Assembly (NCBI RefSeq): GCF_009707955.1
Contig: NZ_WMDQ01000007.1
Location: 62,001-126,000 of the forward strand
Reading direction: 5' to 3'
Length of the DNA stretch: 64,000 bases
Origin: Flavobacterium sp. LC2016-13
Lineage (GTDB): Bacteria; Bacteroidota; Bacteroidia; Flavobacteriales; Flavobacteriaceae
The notes under the pieces are model-generated. The model saw nothing but the letters and a program-made list of their open reading frames with translations, was not told the DNA's origin and did no database searches. Of the stretch, positions 42,027-51,861 are shown piece after piece. Both the position numbers and the translations under genes were made by a program. Every line of letters begins with the position of its first letter. Position 1 is the first letter of the stretch.

Positions 42027-43820
42027 CTAGTTGGTTTTGTAAAAGTCGACAATTTTTTTGGCTTTTGATACTCCCACAACATCAGATATTTCTTTTTCTG
42101 TAGCCAATTTTAATCTTTTAACACTTTTAAAATGTTGTATTAATGCAAGCATTGTTTTTTCGCCAATGCCAGGTATGCTTTCTACGGATGAATTAAGTGC
42201 TGCTTTGCTGCGTTTATCCCTATGGAAAGTAATACCAAATCGATGCGCTTCATTTCGTAATTGCTGAATTACTTTTAGCGTTTCAGATTTTTTATCCAGA
42301 TATAACGGAATAGAATCTCCGGGATAAAATAACTCTTCAAGACGTTTTGCAATCCCGATAATGGCAATTTTACCACGTAATTCTAAAGCGTCAATACTTT
42401 TTAAGGCCGCAGATAATTGCCCTTTTCCACCATCAATAATAATTAATTGCGGCAATGGCTCATTTTCATCCAGTAATCTTTTGTAACGACGGTAGACAAT
42501 TTCGGTCATCGAAGCAAAATCGTCGGGACCTTCAACCGTTTTTATATTAAAATGACGATAATCTCTTTTGCTTGGTTTTCCATCTTTAAAAACTACGCAG
42601 GCCGCAACAGGATTTGTTCCCTGAATATTCGAGTTATCAAAACATTCTATATGACGTGGCTCAACCGGCAAACGTAAATCTTTTTGCATTTGAGCCATGA
42701 TTCGGTTTACATGTCTGTCCGGATCAACAATTTGTAATTGTTTAAGCTGTTCAATTCTGTAAAACTTCGCATTTCGAATCGATAAATCCAGGATTTGCTT
42801 TTTGTCGCCCAATTGCGGAACTGTAACTTTAATGTTTTCGCCTAAATCAACTTCAAACGGAACAATAATTTCTTTTGATAATAAATGGAAACGTTCGCGA
42901 AGTTCAATAATCGCTAATTCTAATAATTCCTCGTCAGTTTCGTCAAGTTTTTTCTTGATTTCTAAAGTATGCGAACGAATAATCGATCCGTGTGATATTT
43001 GCAAAAAGTTGACATAAGCTGCACTTTCATCAGAAACAATCGAAAAGACATCGATGTTCGTGATTTTCGGATTTACAATAGTTGATCTCGATTGATAATT
43101 TTCGAGTATTTCTATTTTTTCTTTGATTTTTTGAGCTTCTTCAAATTGCAAATTCTGCGCATATTGATTCATCAAACGCTTAAAATCTTTCATGCTTTCT
43201 TTAAAATTTCCTTTCAGAATTTCGCGGATAGCATCAACTTGTCTCTGATAATCTTCAAGAGATTCAAAACCTTCGCAAGGACCTTTGCAATTGCCAATAT
43301 GATATTCCAGACAAACTTTAAATTTTCCTGATCTAATGTTTGATTCGCTTAAATCGTAATTGCAGGTTCTTAAAGGATATAATTCTTTGATTAAATCGAG
43401 AATGGTATAAACCATTTTGAAATTGGTATACGGACCAAAATATTCAGATCCGTCTTTGATCATTCTTCTGGTTAGGAATATTCTCGAAAAAGGTTCTTTT
43501 TTAATGCAAATCCACGGATAACTTTTGTCATCACGAAGCAACACATTATAACGCGGTTGCAAGGTTTTGATTAAGTTGTTTTCCAGTAAAAGGGCATCTG
43601 TTTCAGTTGGAACAACAATATGTTTTATGGTTACGATTTTTCTAACCAGCACATTTGTTTTTCGTGTATCGTGAATTTTATTGAAGTAGGAAGAGACTCT
43701 TTTTTTTAAATTTTTCGCCTTTCCAACGTACAATATTTTGTCGTCTTTATCGTAATATTGATACACGCCGGGATTGTCCGGCAAGGTTTGAATTTGGAGT
43801 TCTAAAGACGGTTTTTGCAT
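42027..43820 (-). CDS. uvrC: UvrABC excinuclease subunit C
   Basis: Nucleotide excision repair nuclease of 597 residues. An N-terminal GIY-YIG domain (PGVYQYYDKDDKILYVGKAK) makes the 3' cut. A UVR motif (FEEAQKIKEKIEIL near 224) binds UvrB. An RNase H-like domain (HIECFDNSNIQGTNPVAACVVF) makes the 5' cut. Tandem helix-hairpin-helix motifs (IPGIGEKTM, VVGVSKAKKI) close the protein. Full length and complete. Confidence 0.96.
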   Translation of the reverse strand: MQKPSLELQIQTLPDNPGVYQYYDKDDKILYVGKAKNLKKRVSSYFNKIHDTRKTNVLVRKIVTIKHIVVPTETDALLLENNLIKTLQPRYNVLLRDDKSYPWICIKKEPFSRIFLTRRMIKDGSEYFGPYTNFKMVYTILDLIKELYPLRTCNYDLSESNIRSGKFKVCLEYHIGNCKGPCEGFESLEDYQRQVDAIREILKGNFKESMKDFKRLMNQYAQNLQFEEAQKIKEKIEILENYQSRSTIVNPKITNIDVFSIVSDESAAYVNFLQISHGSIIRSHTLEIKKKLDETDEELLELAIIELRERFHLLSKEIIVPFEVDLGENIKVTVPQLGDKKQILDLSIRNAKFYRIEQLKQLQIVDPDRHVNRIMAQMQKDLRLPVEPRHIECFDNSNIQGTNPVAACVVFKDGKPSKRDYRHFNIKTVEGPDDFASMTEIVYRRYKRLLDENEPLPQLIIIDGGKGQLSAALKSIDALELRGKIAIIGIAKRLEELFYPGDSIPLYLDKKSETLKVIQQLRNEAHRFGITFHRDKRSKAALNSSVESIPGIGEKTMLALIQHFKSVKRLKLATEKEISDVVGVSKAKKIVDFYKTN

Positions 43821-43958
43821 TCTGTTTTGTTTCTGAAAATCTAGATAAAAAGTATCTCCAAAAACTATTCCGATTTTGAATTGAAGCTTTACACTGATTT
43901 AGCTTCAAATTTACGAAATCAAAAGAATAATTTCTATATTTAGATTTTATAATTCTAT

Positions 43959-44933
43959 ATGAAAAATAACAAACCCATGATTATTTTTGGCGAATCGATT
44001 TTGCCAGGAGAAAATAGAACAATAAACGTTGAAATTGCCCGATTACACACTACAACAAAACTTAATATTCCGGTTATTGTGCGTCGTTCTAAGCTTGATG
44101 GACCTGTTGTTTTATTTTCGGCAGGAATTCACGGAGATGAAATAAACGGAATTGAGATTGTACGTCAGATCATTAGCAAAAAAATAAATCGTCCGGTTCG
44201 CGGAACCATTATTTGTATCCCGATTATCAATATTTATGGCTTTGTAAATAAATCCCGGGAGTTTCCTGATGGCCGCGATTTAAATCGGGTTTTTCCGGGA
44301 AGTAAAAAAGGTTCTTTGGCAAGTCGTTTTGCTTTTCATATTGTTGCCGAAATTTTACCGATTTTAGATTACGCAGTCGATTTTCACGCTGGTGGAGCAA
44401 GCCGTTTTAATGCGCCACAAATTCGGATTACTCAAAATAATCCCGAATTGAAACTTTTAGCAGATGTTTTTAATGCGCCATTTACATTATATTCTAAAAA
44501 CATTAACGGTTCTTTCAGGAATACATCTGAAAAAGCAAATGTAAAAATGTTACTTTTTGAAGGTGGAAAATCATTAGATATAAATAATGAAATTGCCAAC
44601 GAAGCTGTAATGGGAGTGAAGCGTTTGCTGCATTATTTAAATATGCTTGACCCAAAACAAATCGTTGAAGAAGCAGAAGATCCATCAATTTATATCAAAA
44701 ACTCCGTTTGGCTGCGCGCTAAATGTTCCGGTTTATTACACGATTATAATATGATTAGCCGTTTTGTAACCAAAGGAACTATTTTGGCTATTATTACAGA
44801 CCCGTTTGGTAAGTTCGAGCAAAAAGTAAAAGCGCCTCACGACGGATTTGTCATCAACGCCAATCATTCTCCAATTGTTTACGAAGGCGATGCCATTTAT
44901 CATATGTCTAAAAATAATCCCGAAGATGAATAA
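43959..44933 (+). CDS. Succinylglutamate desuccinylase/aspartoacylase family protein (M14-like)
   Basis: Zinc carboxypeptidase-fold protein of 324 residues. Zinc ligands lie in SAGIHGDEINGIE near 53-65 (H, E) and VDFHAGGASRFN near 139-150; PDGRDLNRVFPGS near 104-116 is the substrate-binding segment. Family members cleave acyl amino acids or modify RimK-type peptide tails. It overlaps the cyclo-ligase gene by eight bases. The substrate is not evident. Confidence 0.88.
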   Translation: MKNNKPMIIFGESILPGENRTINVEIARLHTTTKLNIPVIVRRSKLDGPVVLFSAGIHGDEINGIEIVRQIISKKINRPVRGTIICIPIINIYGFVNKSREFPDGRDLNRVFPGSKKGSLASRFAFHIVAEILPILDYAVDFHAGGASRFNAPQIRITQNNPELKLLADVFNAPFTLYSKNINGSFRNTSEKANVKMLLFEGGKSLDINNEIANEAVMGVKRLLHYLNMLDPKQIVEEAEDPSIYIKNSVWLRAKCSGLLHDYNMISRFVTKGTILAIITDPFGKFEQKVKAPHDGFVINANHSPIVYEGDAIYHMSKNNPEDE

Positions 44934-45489
44934 GAAAGAATTACGATTGCATTATAAAAATCTTCGCAAAGAACTTTCATTAGATGCTGTCGAAGAAAAG
45001 AGTTTGGCCATAGCCAATAATGTAATCGAATTGCCTGTTTGGGATAAAACGTATTATCATGTTTTTCTTCCGATAGAAGAACAAAAAGAAGTGAATACAG
45101 AATATGTTTTGCATTTGCTTTCGGGAAAAGATAAAGAAATTGTAATCTCAAAAAGTGATTTTGAAACCCGAAAAATGTCACACTTTTTATTGACAGATAA
45201 TACAAAAATCAAAAAAAACGAATACAATATTCCGGAACCAGTAAACGGTTTGCCAGTTCCGTCAGAAACTATAGATGTCGTTTTTATTCCACTTTTAGCA
45301 TTTGATGATTTTGGAAATCGAGTAGGATACGGAAAAGGTTTTTATGATAAATTTTTATCAGAATGTAAACCTGAAACTATCAAAATTGGACTTTCTTTTT
45401 TTGAATCAGAAAATAAAATCGATGATATCTTCGAATTGGATATAAAATTAGATTATTGTGTTACACCCAATAAAATCTACACGTTTTGA
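44926..45489 (+). CDS. 5-Formyltetrahydrofolate cyclo-ligase
   Basis: Enzyme of 187 residues that uses ATP to turn 5-formyl-THF into 5,10-methenyl-THF. The N-terminal helix has MNKKELRLHYKNLRKELS with the conserved Arg/Lys. The C-terminal signature is GNRVGYGKGFYDKFL. The frame extends upstream to 44848, but that part overlaps the previous gene completely; the ATG at 44926 is the natural start. Confidence 0.92.
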   Translation: MNKKELRLHYKNLRKELSLDAVEEKSLAIANNVIELPVWDKTYYHVFLPIEEQKEVNTEYVLHLLSGKDKEIVISKSDFETRKMSHFLLTDNTKIKKNEYNIPEPVNGLPVPSETIDVVFIPLLAFDDFGNRVGYGKGFYDKFLSECKPETIKIGLSFFESENKIDDIFELDIKLDYCVTPNKIYTF

Positions 45490-45495
45490 TTTTTT

Positions 45496-45570
45496 ACCAT
45501 ATAAGTGATATAAGAAAAATTAAGTTCTTAACCAATACAAGCTTATAATATCTTATATCACTTATATGGT
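45496..45570. repeat. Inverted repeat with 19-base perfect arms
   Basis: ACCATATAAGTGATATAAG at 45496-45514 pairs exactly with 45552-45570; the loop is 37 bases. It lies just after the cyclo-ligase stop and is another dispersed hairpin type. It may serve as a terminator. Confidence 0.8.
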
Positions 45571-45709
45571 GAAATCTATGCGGCAAAAAAATAAAAATTT
45601 CTTGGCATCAAATTTGGATTGACGAAAATCGCAGATAATATCAACTAGTACATCCGGAATGCTAGCCGTTATTTGAAAAACATTTCACTAATCCTTAAAT
45701 TTATTTTAA

Positions 45710-47209
45710 ATGAAAAATAAACATTTTTATTTGATGGCATTCCTGGTTCTTATTTTAGTTGGTTGTAAAAAAATGGATTACGCTGCCGAATCAGAAGATA
45801 TGACGGTTGTTGCCACCACCGATGAAATTCCCGAAGAAAACATTTCAGAACCTAATACTGAAAGCTACGCCGGACTTGAAGAAAATCCTTTTGAGTCTCC
45901 AAAAAAATCACCACTTTCTACTTTTTCTATAGATGTTGATAATGCATCTTATACCAATATCAGACGTTTTATAAACGAAGGTCAAAAAGTACCTAAAGAT
46001 GCCGTTCGTGTAGAGGAAATGATGAACTTCTTTAAATATAATTATCCGCAACCAGAAGGACAACATCCATTTTCTATCAATACAGAATTAAGCGATAGTC
46101 CGTGGAATAAAAATTCTCAATTACTAAAAATTGGTTTACAGGGAAAAAATATTCCAATGACTAATTTGCCAAATTCAAATCTTGTTTTCTTAATTGATGT
46201 TTCAGGATCGATGGATGAAGCCAACAAATTGCCATTACTTAAAGAATCCATGAAAATTTTGGTAAAAGAACTTCGTCCTCAAGATAAAGTTTCGATTGTG
46301 GTTTACGCAGGTTCGGCCGGAGTTGTATTAGAGCCAACTTCGGGAGATCAAAAAGACGAGATTTTAGACGCATTTGATAATTTAAGCGCGGGTGGAAGCA
46401 CAGCTGGTGGCGAAGGAATTGAATTGGCTTATAAATTAGCAGAACAAAATTTTATAAAAGAAGGAAATAATAGAGTTATTATCGCAACCGATGGTGATTT
46501 TAATGTTGGTGCTTCAACAGATGCCGATATGGAAAAACTGATTGAAGAAAAAAGAAAATCGGGTGTGTTTTTAACTGTTCTTGGTTATGGAATGGGAAAT
46601 GGTAATTACGCTTATATCGATAATATTCAGGAAGCCAATCGCTTTTTAGGAAAGGAATTTAAAGGTTCTATGTTTGCGATTGCTAAAGATGTAAAAATTC
46701 AAATTGAGTTTAATCCCAAACATGTTCAGGCTTACCGATTAATTGGGTATGAGAACCGCAGGCTTAAAGATGAAGATTTTAAAAATGATGCGGTTGATGC
46801 CGGAGAACTAGGAAGCGGACATACTGTTACGGCTTTGTACGAAATTATTCCGACTGGTGTTGAAAGTGATTATGTTTCTTCAGATTTAAAATACACGAAA
46901 GTAAAAACAGATGAAACAAATTATAGCGATGAATTGGCAACTATTAAATTTAGATACAAAAAACCGGATGGAGATAGAAGCATTGAAATGGTTAATGTAA
47001 TTGCTAATAACAAAATAGCTTTAGAGCAAAGTTCTTCTGATTTTAAATTTACAAGTGCTGTTGCCTGGTTTGGATTAAAATTAAGAGATTCGAAGTTTAT
47101 ATCGAATAGTTCCGGTTCTGATATAAAAAGGCTTGCAAAATCAGGATTATCAAATGATGATGAAGGTTACAGAGCTGAATTTATTAGATTGGTTGATGCT
47201 GTGAATTAG
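45710..47209 (+). CDS. vWA-domain lipoprotein (YfbK-like)
   Basis: Lipoprotein of 499 residues with lipobox LVGC near residue 19. The N-terminal YfbK-type segment (SPLSTFSIDVDNASYTNIRR, RVEEMMNFFKYNYP) is followed by a vWA domain whose MIDAS is LIDVSGSMDEANK near 161-173, with the TDGDFNVG strand later, and a C-terminal DUF3520-type domain. It faces the bat operon, which also contains vWA proteins, but it has its own direction and is convergent with batE. Confidence 0.9.
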   Translation: MKNKHFYLMAFLVLILVGCKKMDYAAESEDMTVVATTDEIPEENISEPNTESYAGLEENPFESPKKSPLSTFSIDVDNASYTNIRRFINEGQKVPKDAVRVEEMMNFFKYNYPQPEGQHPFSINTELSDSPWNKNSQLLKIGLQGKNIPMTNLPNSNLVFLIDVSGSMDEANKLPLLKESMKILVKELRPQDKVSIVVYAGSAGVVLEPTSGDQKDEILDAFDNLSAGGSTAGGEGIELAYKLAEQNFIKEGNNRVIIATDGDFNVGASTDADMEKLIEEKRKSGVFLTVLGYGMGNGNYAYIDNIQEANRFLGKEFKGSMFAIAKDVKIQIEFNPKHVQAYRLIGYENRRLKDEDFKNDAVDAGELGSGHTVTALYEIIPTGVESDYVSSDLKYTKVKTDETNYSDELATIKFRYKKPDGDRSIEMVNVIANNKIALEQSSSDFKFTSAVAWFGLKLRDSKFISNSSGSDIKRLAKSGLSNDDEGYRAEFIRLVDAVN

Positions 47210-47225
47210 AGAAAACACAAAATTG

Positions 47226-47269
47226 AAAATCCCAAACTCCAATTATATCTTGGAATTTGGGATTTTTTT
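47226..47269. terminator. Bidirectional terminator between the vWA lipoprotein and batE
   Basis: AAAATCCCAAACTCCAA pairs with TTGGAATTTGGGATTTT (one mismatch), then T. The same stem sequence recurs at 62047-62099. Confidence 0.85.
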
Positions 47270-47288
47270 ATTTGATATTTTTAAAACT

Positions 47289-48035
47289 TTATTTTACTTC
47301 TTTAATTGTTGCTCCATCAATCCAACCTTCAGTTCCGTCAGTTAATTCGATTTTTTTCCAGTTTGCTAAAGTTTCAGTAACATAAACTTTTGCGCCTTCA
47401 TGCAGTAAGAAAATTGCTGAACCTGCTTTTTGAGGTTCGCTTCGAACTTCGCTTATTTCTGAAAAAACAATTGCCGGACGATCATTATCGTAATGATCTT
47501 TCTCTGATATTCCGGCTGCAATACTTAAAGACAATGCAACCAAAAGAACAAACATTCCGATGAAATAAATTCTTTTTGAAAGTGTAAGCTGAGAAAAATA
47601 ATAACCAATAAAACTCAGTAAAAAGACAAAAGCGATTGCAACAGAAATTTTTGCCCAGGTATTATAATTAAAAATACCGGTAAAACTCTGAATTAGTTTT
47701 GCAAAACCAACTTTAGGAACTTCTTTAATTTCATCAATCGTTAGTTTTTTGGCAAATTTTAAGTTGTTTAAAGTCTCTGTATCATGTGGTTTTAAAACCA
47801 AAGCTTTCTCATAATTATAGATAGAAGGTGCGACTTTATTAAGCTTATAATAACAATTAGCTAAATTAAAATACAACTCAGCCGATTGTTGTTTGTCTTC
47901 TTTAATAACACTTTCGTATTCTTCAATGGCTTGCTGGTATTGCGCCTTTTGATACAAAGCATTCCCTTTTTCAAAGCCGCTTTGGGCAAAGAAAACCTGA
48001 GAGATTAATAAAAAAAGATATAATATATTTTTCAT
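47289..48035 (-). CDS. batE: BatE: TPR and SH3-like membrane protein
   Basis: Protein of 248 residues: signal peptide, TPR region (residues about 20-110, ALYQKAQYQQAIEEYE, AELYFNLANCYYKLN), two transmembrane helices (about 128-148 and 155-175), and a C-terminal SH3b-like domain (VRSEPQKAGSAIFLLHEGAKVYV). This is the standard BatE layout. It is the last gene of the bat operon and lies ten bases after batD. Confidence 0.88.
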   Translation of the reverse strand: MKNILYLFLLISQVFFAQSGFEKGNALYQKAQYQQAIEEYESVIKEDKQQSAELYFNLANCYYKLNKVAPSIYNYEKALVLKPHDTETLNNLKFAKKLTIDEIKEVPKVGFAKLIQSFTGIFNYNTWAKISVAIAFVFLLSFIGYYFSQLTLSKRIYFIGMFVLLVALSLSIAAGISEKDHYDNDRPAIVFSEISEVRSEPQKAGSAIFLLHEGAKVYVTETLANWKKIELTDGTEGWIDGATIKEVK

Positions 48036-48045
48036 TTTATTTTCT

Positions 48046-49800
48046 TTAAACGATTTGCTTTTCTAATTCTGAAATAATCAAAACAGCTTTATCATAATCT
48101 TGCTGAATCGAAGCACTCGATGCCGGAGCATAACGCGCAAATTCGCAGTTTTCTGTCAAACTAATAAAACTTTGCACAGATTCAGGATTTGCATTTCTCG
48201 AAAGCAATAATTCTCTAATATTATCTTTGCTCATTTCTGAAGTTTCAATATGTAATTTGGCTTTCAGGAAATTATGCATTGCTTTTTCTAGCGCAATATA
48301 AAATGGCTCTTTGTTGTTAAGCTGTTTCTTGGCTTCAGATAAATATTTCTTCGCCAGTTTGTTGTTCATTTTAATTCGGTTACCCGTGACATCGCTGTCA
48401 ATTGCTTCTTTTTTCTTCTTAGCCAAAATAATAATTGGCAGAATTATGAAAGGTAAAAACAGCAAACCGTAATACAAATTCGAACCATAAAAATCGTTTT
48501 TAGCGATTGAAGCCAAAGTCGTTTTTGATTTTATATATTTAAATTGTTCTGTTTTTGCAATTACATTTTTAGATGCATTTGCTGTGGTATTAGCTTCCGC
48601 CTGCATTGGTCCGTCTAGAACATCAACCATAATTTCAGGAGAAGTTATCGTTTTATAACTGCCTGAAGTTAAATCAAAATAAGAAAACTGCATTGGTTTA
48701 ATAGCATATTTTCCTTTGTATTGCGGGATAATAGTGTACTTATCTGTAATTTTTCCGGACATTCCTCCAGATAGTGAAGTTGTTACTTTTTCATCATGAA
48801 CAGGATCGTACATCTCTAAAGCATTTGGCACAACCGGTTTAGGCAAAGTAAACAATTTCATGTTTCCTGAACCTGTTGCACTTACTATTAAATCGAGACT
48901 TTCGCCATTTTTTAAAGTAGTTTTTGATGGTGTAACCGTAAAATTAAATTTACCTACGGCACCGCTAAAACCTTCTGGTTTGTTACTTTCAGGAAGTGGT
49001 CTTACATTAATAGTTTTAGCCCCGGCCGAAACAATTTTGTTGTCATCTGCAACAATCATCTGGCCAAACATATCACGGCGATTTGTTGGCAATTGTACGC
49101 CAATATCTAACGAAAGAGGTTCAATAGTTAATCGTCCTGATTTTTGAGGATATAAGATCGTCTTTTTCAGCACAACATAATAACATCTTTGTCCTTGGTA
49201 AGTTCCTTGTTCGATAGCCAATTGTTTGATGTCGATGTTCTGGTTCCAGAAATCATTATATTTTGGTTTCGCCAATTCCTTAAAACCGGTAACACCAATA
49301 TTGTAGAAATATAATTTGTAAACAACCGTAATCGGTTCGTTTAGATATGGATTTGTTTTAGAAATCTCTGCAACAAGATTGATCATTTCGCTTCCGGAAC
49401 CTTGTTGTGGTCTCTCATTCGGATCTCTTTCTTCGGCCACTGCATTTGTAACTGTAATTTTTATTGGAGCTGTTTTATAAACCTGACCATTAAATTCTAT
49501 GGTAGCTTGTTTAATTGTTACGGTTCCTTTTTGTGCAGGTTGTAAAATATAAGAATATATTTTTTGAAAAGAGCTTCTTCCGTTTATCCACGACTGACTT
49601 ACTTGTTGACTTGGTCCGGCAACAACTCTAAAGCCTTCAAAATTGGGCTGATCAAAATTATCTCCATCAACATTCATGATAAAGTCAATACGAAGTCTTT
49701 CGTTTAGTCCGAGCGTGTTTTTGCTTACTTTGGCTTCAAATTGAACCTGAGCCATAAGTCCTTGAAAAGTGAATAGTAATAAAATTAAATATCTTTTCAT
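48046..49800 (-). CDS. batD: BatD family protein
   Basis: Protein of 584 residues with a signal peptide (up to GLMAQ), a long periplasmic beta-rich region with Ig-like repeats (NEPITVVYKLYFYNI, PSKTTLKNGESLDL), one transmembrane helix near 446-465 (YYGLLFLPFIILPIIIL), and a cytoplasmic helical tail. It is the largest Bat protein and is typical for Bacteroides and Flavobacterium aerotolerance operons. Confidence 0.9.
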   Translation of the reverse strand: MKRYLILLLFTFQGLMAQVQFEAKVSKNTLGLNERLRIDFIMNVDGDNFDQPNFEGFRVVAGPSQQVSQSWINGRSSFQKIYSYILQPAQKGTVTIKQATIEFNGQVYKTAPIKITVTNAVAEERDPNERPQQGSGSEMINLVAEISKTNPYLNEPITVVYKLYFYNIGVTGFKELAKPKYNDFWNQNIDIKQLAIEQGTYQGQRCYYVVLKKTILYPQKSGRLTIEPLSLDIGVQLPTNRRDMFGQMIVADDNKIVSAGAKTINVRPLPESNKPEGFSGAVGKFNFTVTPSKTTLKNGESLDLIVSATGSGNMKLFTLPKPVVPNALEMYDPVHDEKVTTSLSGGMSGKITDKYTIIPQYKGKYAIKPMQFSYFDLTSGSYKTITSPEIMVDVLDGPMQAEANTTANASKNVIAKTEQFKYIKSKTTLASIAKNDFYGSNLYYGLLFLPFIILPIIILAKKKKEAIDSDVTGNRIKMNNKLAKKYLSEAKKQLNNKEPFYIALEKAMHNFLKAKLHIETSEMSKDNIRELLLSRNANPESVQSFISLTENCEFARYAPASSASIQQDYDKAVLIISELEKQIV

Positions 49801-49933
49801 TTAATTGTTTATCAGTTTTTGTTTAACTGTTGATTTGTTAATTTGTTTAATCGTTTTTTTTACAGTTTTATTGCTTATTCATTTTATTGTCATCAAATTA
49901 ACAATTGATCGAATAAACGATTAACTCAAAATC

Positions 49934-50710
49934 CTACCAGTCTTTTTCTGTTTTTCTAGGATTTCCTTTTACTTTTTGAGCGTTAACTTTATCTTGGATT
50001 TTCTTTTCTTCGTTGTTTACGGCATCTAATAAATTCTGAACACGATCTTTTGAAATTCCGCCGGGCTGTGGTTTTGGTTCTCCTTTATTATCAGATTTGT
50101 CATCTTTTTTAGGATCATTTTTACCGTCTTTCTTATCCTTGTCTTTATCGCCTTTGTCGTCTTTTTTATCTTTATCCTTGTCCTTATCTTTATTTTTGTC
50201 CTTATCCTTGTCTTTATCTTTGTTTTTATCCTTGTCTTTGTCCTTATCCTTATTCTTGTCTTTGTTTTTATCGTTTTTCGGAGGATTCTCTTTTAGTTTT
50301 TGTTTCGCATAAGCATAATTGTAACGCGTTTCATCATCTGTAGGATCATTACGTAAAGCTTGTTTGTAAGCTTCAACCGCTTGCGTATAATCTTTCTCTT
50401 TCATAAAAACATTTCCTAAATTATGATATGCTTTATGTTTGTCCGGTTTCGATTTTGCGTTTTTTATCGCTTTTGCATAAGCCAGCTTCGCTTCAGAAAC
50501 TTGATTTTGTCTGTAAATCGTATTTCCTAAGTTATAAGAAGCAACTCCGCGTTTTGCAAATTTAGATTCCGAAATTCTATAATTAGCCTCGGCATCAACA
50601 AATTTATTCTGCTTATATTCTTCATTACCTTCAGGCAATGTTTTGTCTTTCTCCTGAGCCGAAACCGCCAGAGAAACCGTTAGTAAAATATAAAGAAGTA
50701 AATTTTTCAT
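49934..50710 (-). CDS. batC: BatC: TPR protein with Lys/Asp low-complexity tail
   Basis: Protein of 258 residues. After a signal peptide come TPR repeats (about 25-135: ASYNLGNTIYRQNQ, AYHNLGNVFMKEKDYTQAVEAYKQAL). The segment of about 140-200 is a tandem KD/KN repeat (NKDKDKDKDKNKDKDK type), coded by repeats of AAGGATAAAGACAAG. This mutable, highly charged tail is expected to be disordered. The C-terminal IQDKVNAQKVKGNP end is typical of BatC. Confidence 0.88.
   Translation of the reverse strand: MKNLLLYILLTVSLAVSAQEKDKTLPEGNEEYKQNKFVDAEANYRISESKFAKRGVASYNLGNTIYRQNQVSEAKLAYAKAIKNAKSKPDKHKAYHNLGNVFMKEKDYTQAVEAYKQALRNDPTDDETRYNYAYAKQKLKENPPKNDKNKDKNKDKDKDKDKNKDKDKDKDKNKDKDKDKDKKDDKGDKDKDKKDGKNDPKKDDKSDNKGEPKPQPGGISKDRVQNLLDAVNNEEKKIQDKVNAQKVKGNPRKTEKDW
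50110..50280 (-). repeat. Tandem Lys-Asp codon repeats inside batC
   Basis: About 170 bp of near-perfect hexanucleotide repeats (complement of CTTGTC/CTTATC/TTTATC). The repeat keeps the frame, so gain or loss of units changes tail length without a frameshift; the repeat is prone to slippage. Confidence 0.8.
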
Positions 50711-50754
50711 TCTAATTTTTTTATTTTTTTGTTCCGAATCTTTATAGGAAACAA

Positions 50755-51789
50755 TTATTTCTTTTCGTTAAATAAATTCAACTCCTTAATCCAGTTTGTT
50801 TTTCTTTCTAATAAGAAAATGTCAATAAACAACAATAAGAAAGCAAAGCCAATAAACCATTGAAACTGTGATTGAAAATCGGCCATTTGCGTAGCTTCAA
50901 ATTCTGTTTTCTGAATGTTGTTTAATGCGTTTTTTATGTATTCTAAAACCTCTTTCGTGTTTCCACCATATACATAACCGCCTTTAGTCGCTTTTGCAAT
51001 CGTTTTTAACCCTTCCTGATTTAGTTTCGTAATAACAGTTTGTCCGTTTTGATCTTTTTGATAGCTTTTTACAACTCCATTTTCTTTTAATGGAATAGTA
51101 CCGCCTTTTTCAGTTCCGATACCAATCGTGATGATTTTCATTCCAATTTTATTGGCTTCTTCTGCCGCAACAGAAGCTCCTTCAGAATGATCTTCTCCAT
51201 CAGAAATCAAAATCAATAATTTGCTTGTTTTACTTTTTTCATCAAAATAAGTCGATGATAATCTAATCGCTTCATCCAGAGAAGTTCCTTGCGATGAAAC
51301 CATATCCGGACTCATACTTTGCAGGAACATTTTGGCAACGCTATAATCTGTAGTAATTGGCAAAACCGGGAAAGCACTTCCGGCGTACGCTACAATTCCA
51401 ATTCTGTCACTTCCTAAATTATTAATGATTTGCGAAACCAATTGTTTACTTTTTTCTAAACGACTTGGTGCCACATCTTCGGCAAGCATACTTTTAGAAA
51501 CGTCGACAGCAAAAACAATATCAATACCTTCGCGTTTTACCGTTTCCATTTTAGTTCCAATCTTCGGGTTTACTAATCCGATAATCAGAAAAGTAAGCGC
51601 TAAAAGAATGATGATTAATTTTAATACAGGCTTAAAAACAGAACGTTCAGGGCTCAGTTTTTTCACCATTTCCAAATCACCAAATTCGCGCTGTTTTTTT
51701 CTTTTCCAATACATATTAAAAAGAAAAATACACACCACAATTGGGAGTAAGAATAAAAGGTATAAATATTTTTTTTCGTCTAATTCCAT
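50755..51789 (-). CDS. batB: BatB: membrane-anchored vWA protein
   Basis: Protein of 344 residues with a short N-terminal transmembrane helix (YLYLLFLLPIVVCIFLF), a second helix near 55-72, a vWA domain with MIDAS FAVDVSKSM near 95-103, ISDGEDHSEG near 193, and a C-terminal transmembrane helix (FIGFAFLLLFIDIFL). The MIDAS Ser-x-Ser is retained as SKS. Paralogue of BatA next to it. Confidence 0.92.
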   Translation of the reverse strand: MELDEKKYLYLLFLLPIVVCIFLFNMYWKRKKQREFGDLEMVKKLSPERSVFKPVLKLIIILLALTFLIIGLVNPKIGTKMETVKREGIDIVFAVDVSKSMLAEDVAPSRLEKSKQLVSQIINNLGSDRIGIVAYAGSAFPVLPITTDYSVAKMFLQSMSPDMVSSQGTSLDEAIRLSSTYFDEKSKTSKLLILISDGEDHSEGASVAAEEANKIGMKIITIGIGTEKGGTIPLKENGVVKSYQKDQNGQTVITKLNQEGLKTIAKATKGGYVYGGNTKEVLEYIKNALNNIQKTEFEATQMADFQSQFQWFIGFAFLLLFIDIFLLERKTNWIKELNLFNEKK

Positions 51790-51861
51790 TTTTAATTTTA
51801 GTTTTCAGATTTCAGAGACAGTTTTCAGTTGCTTACTGATTACTGAGACTGAGACTGAAAT

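Noticed and set aside
50097..50312. Plus-strand ORF rich in Ser-Leu
   Set aside because: It is the antisense reading of the KD repeat in batC.
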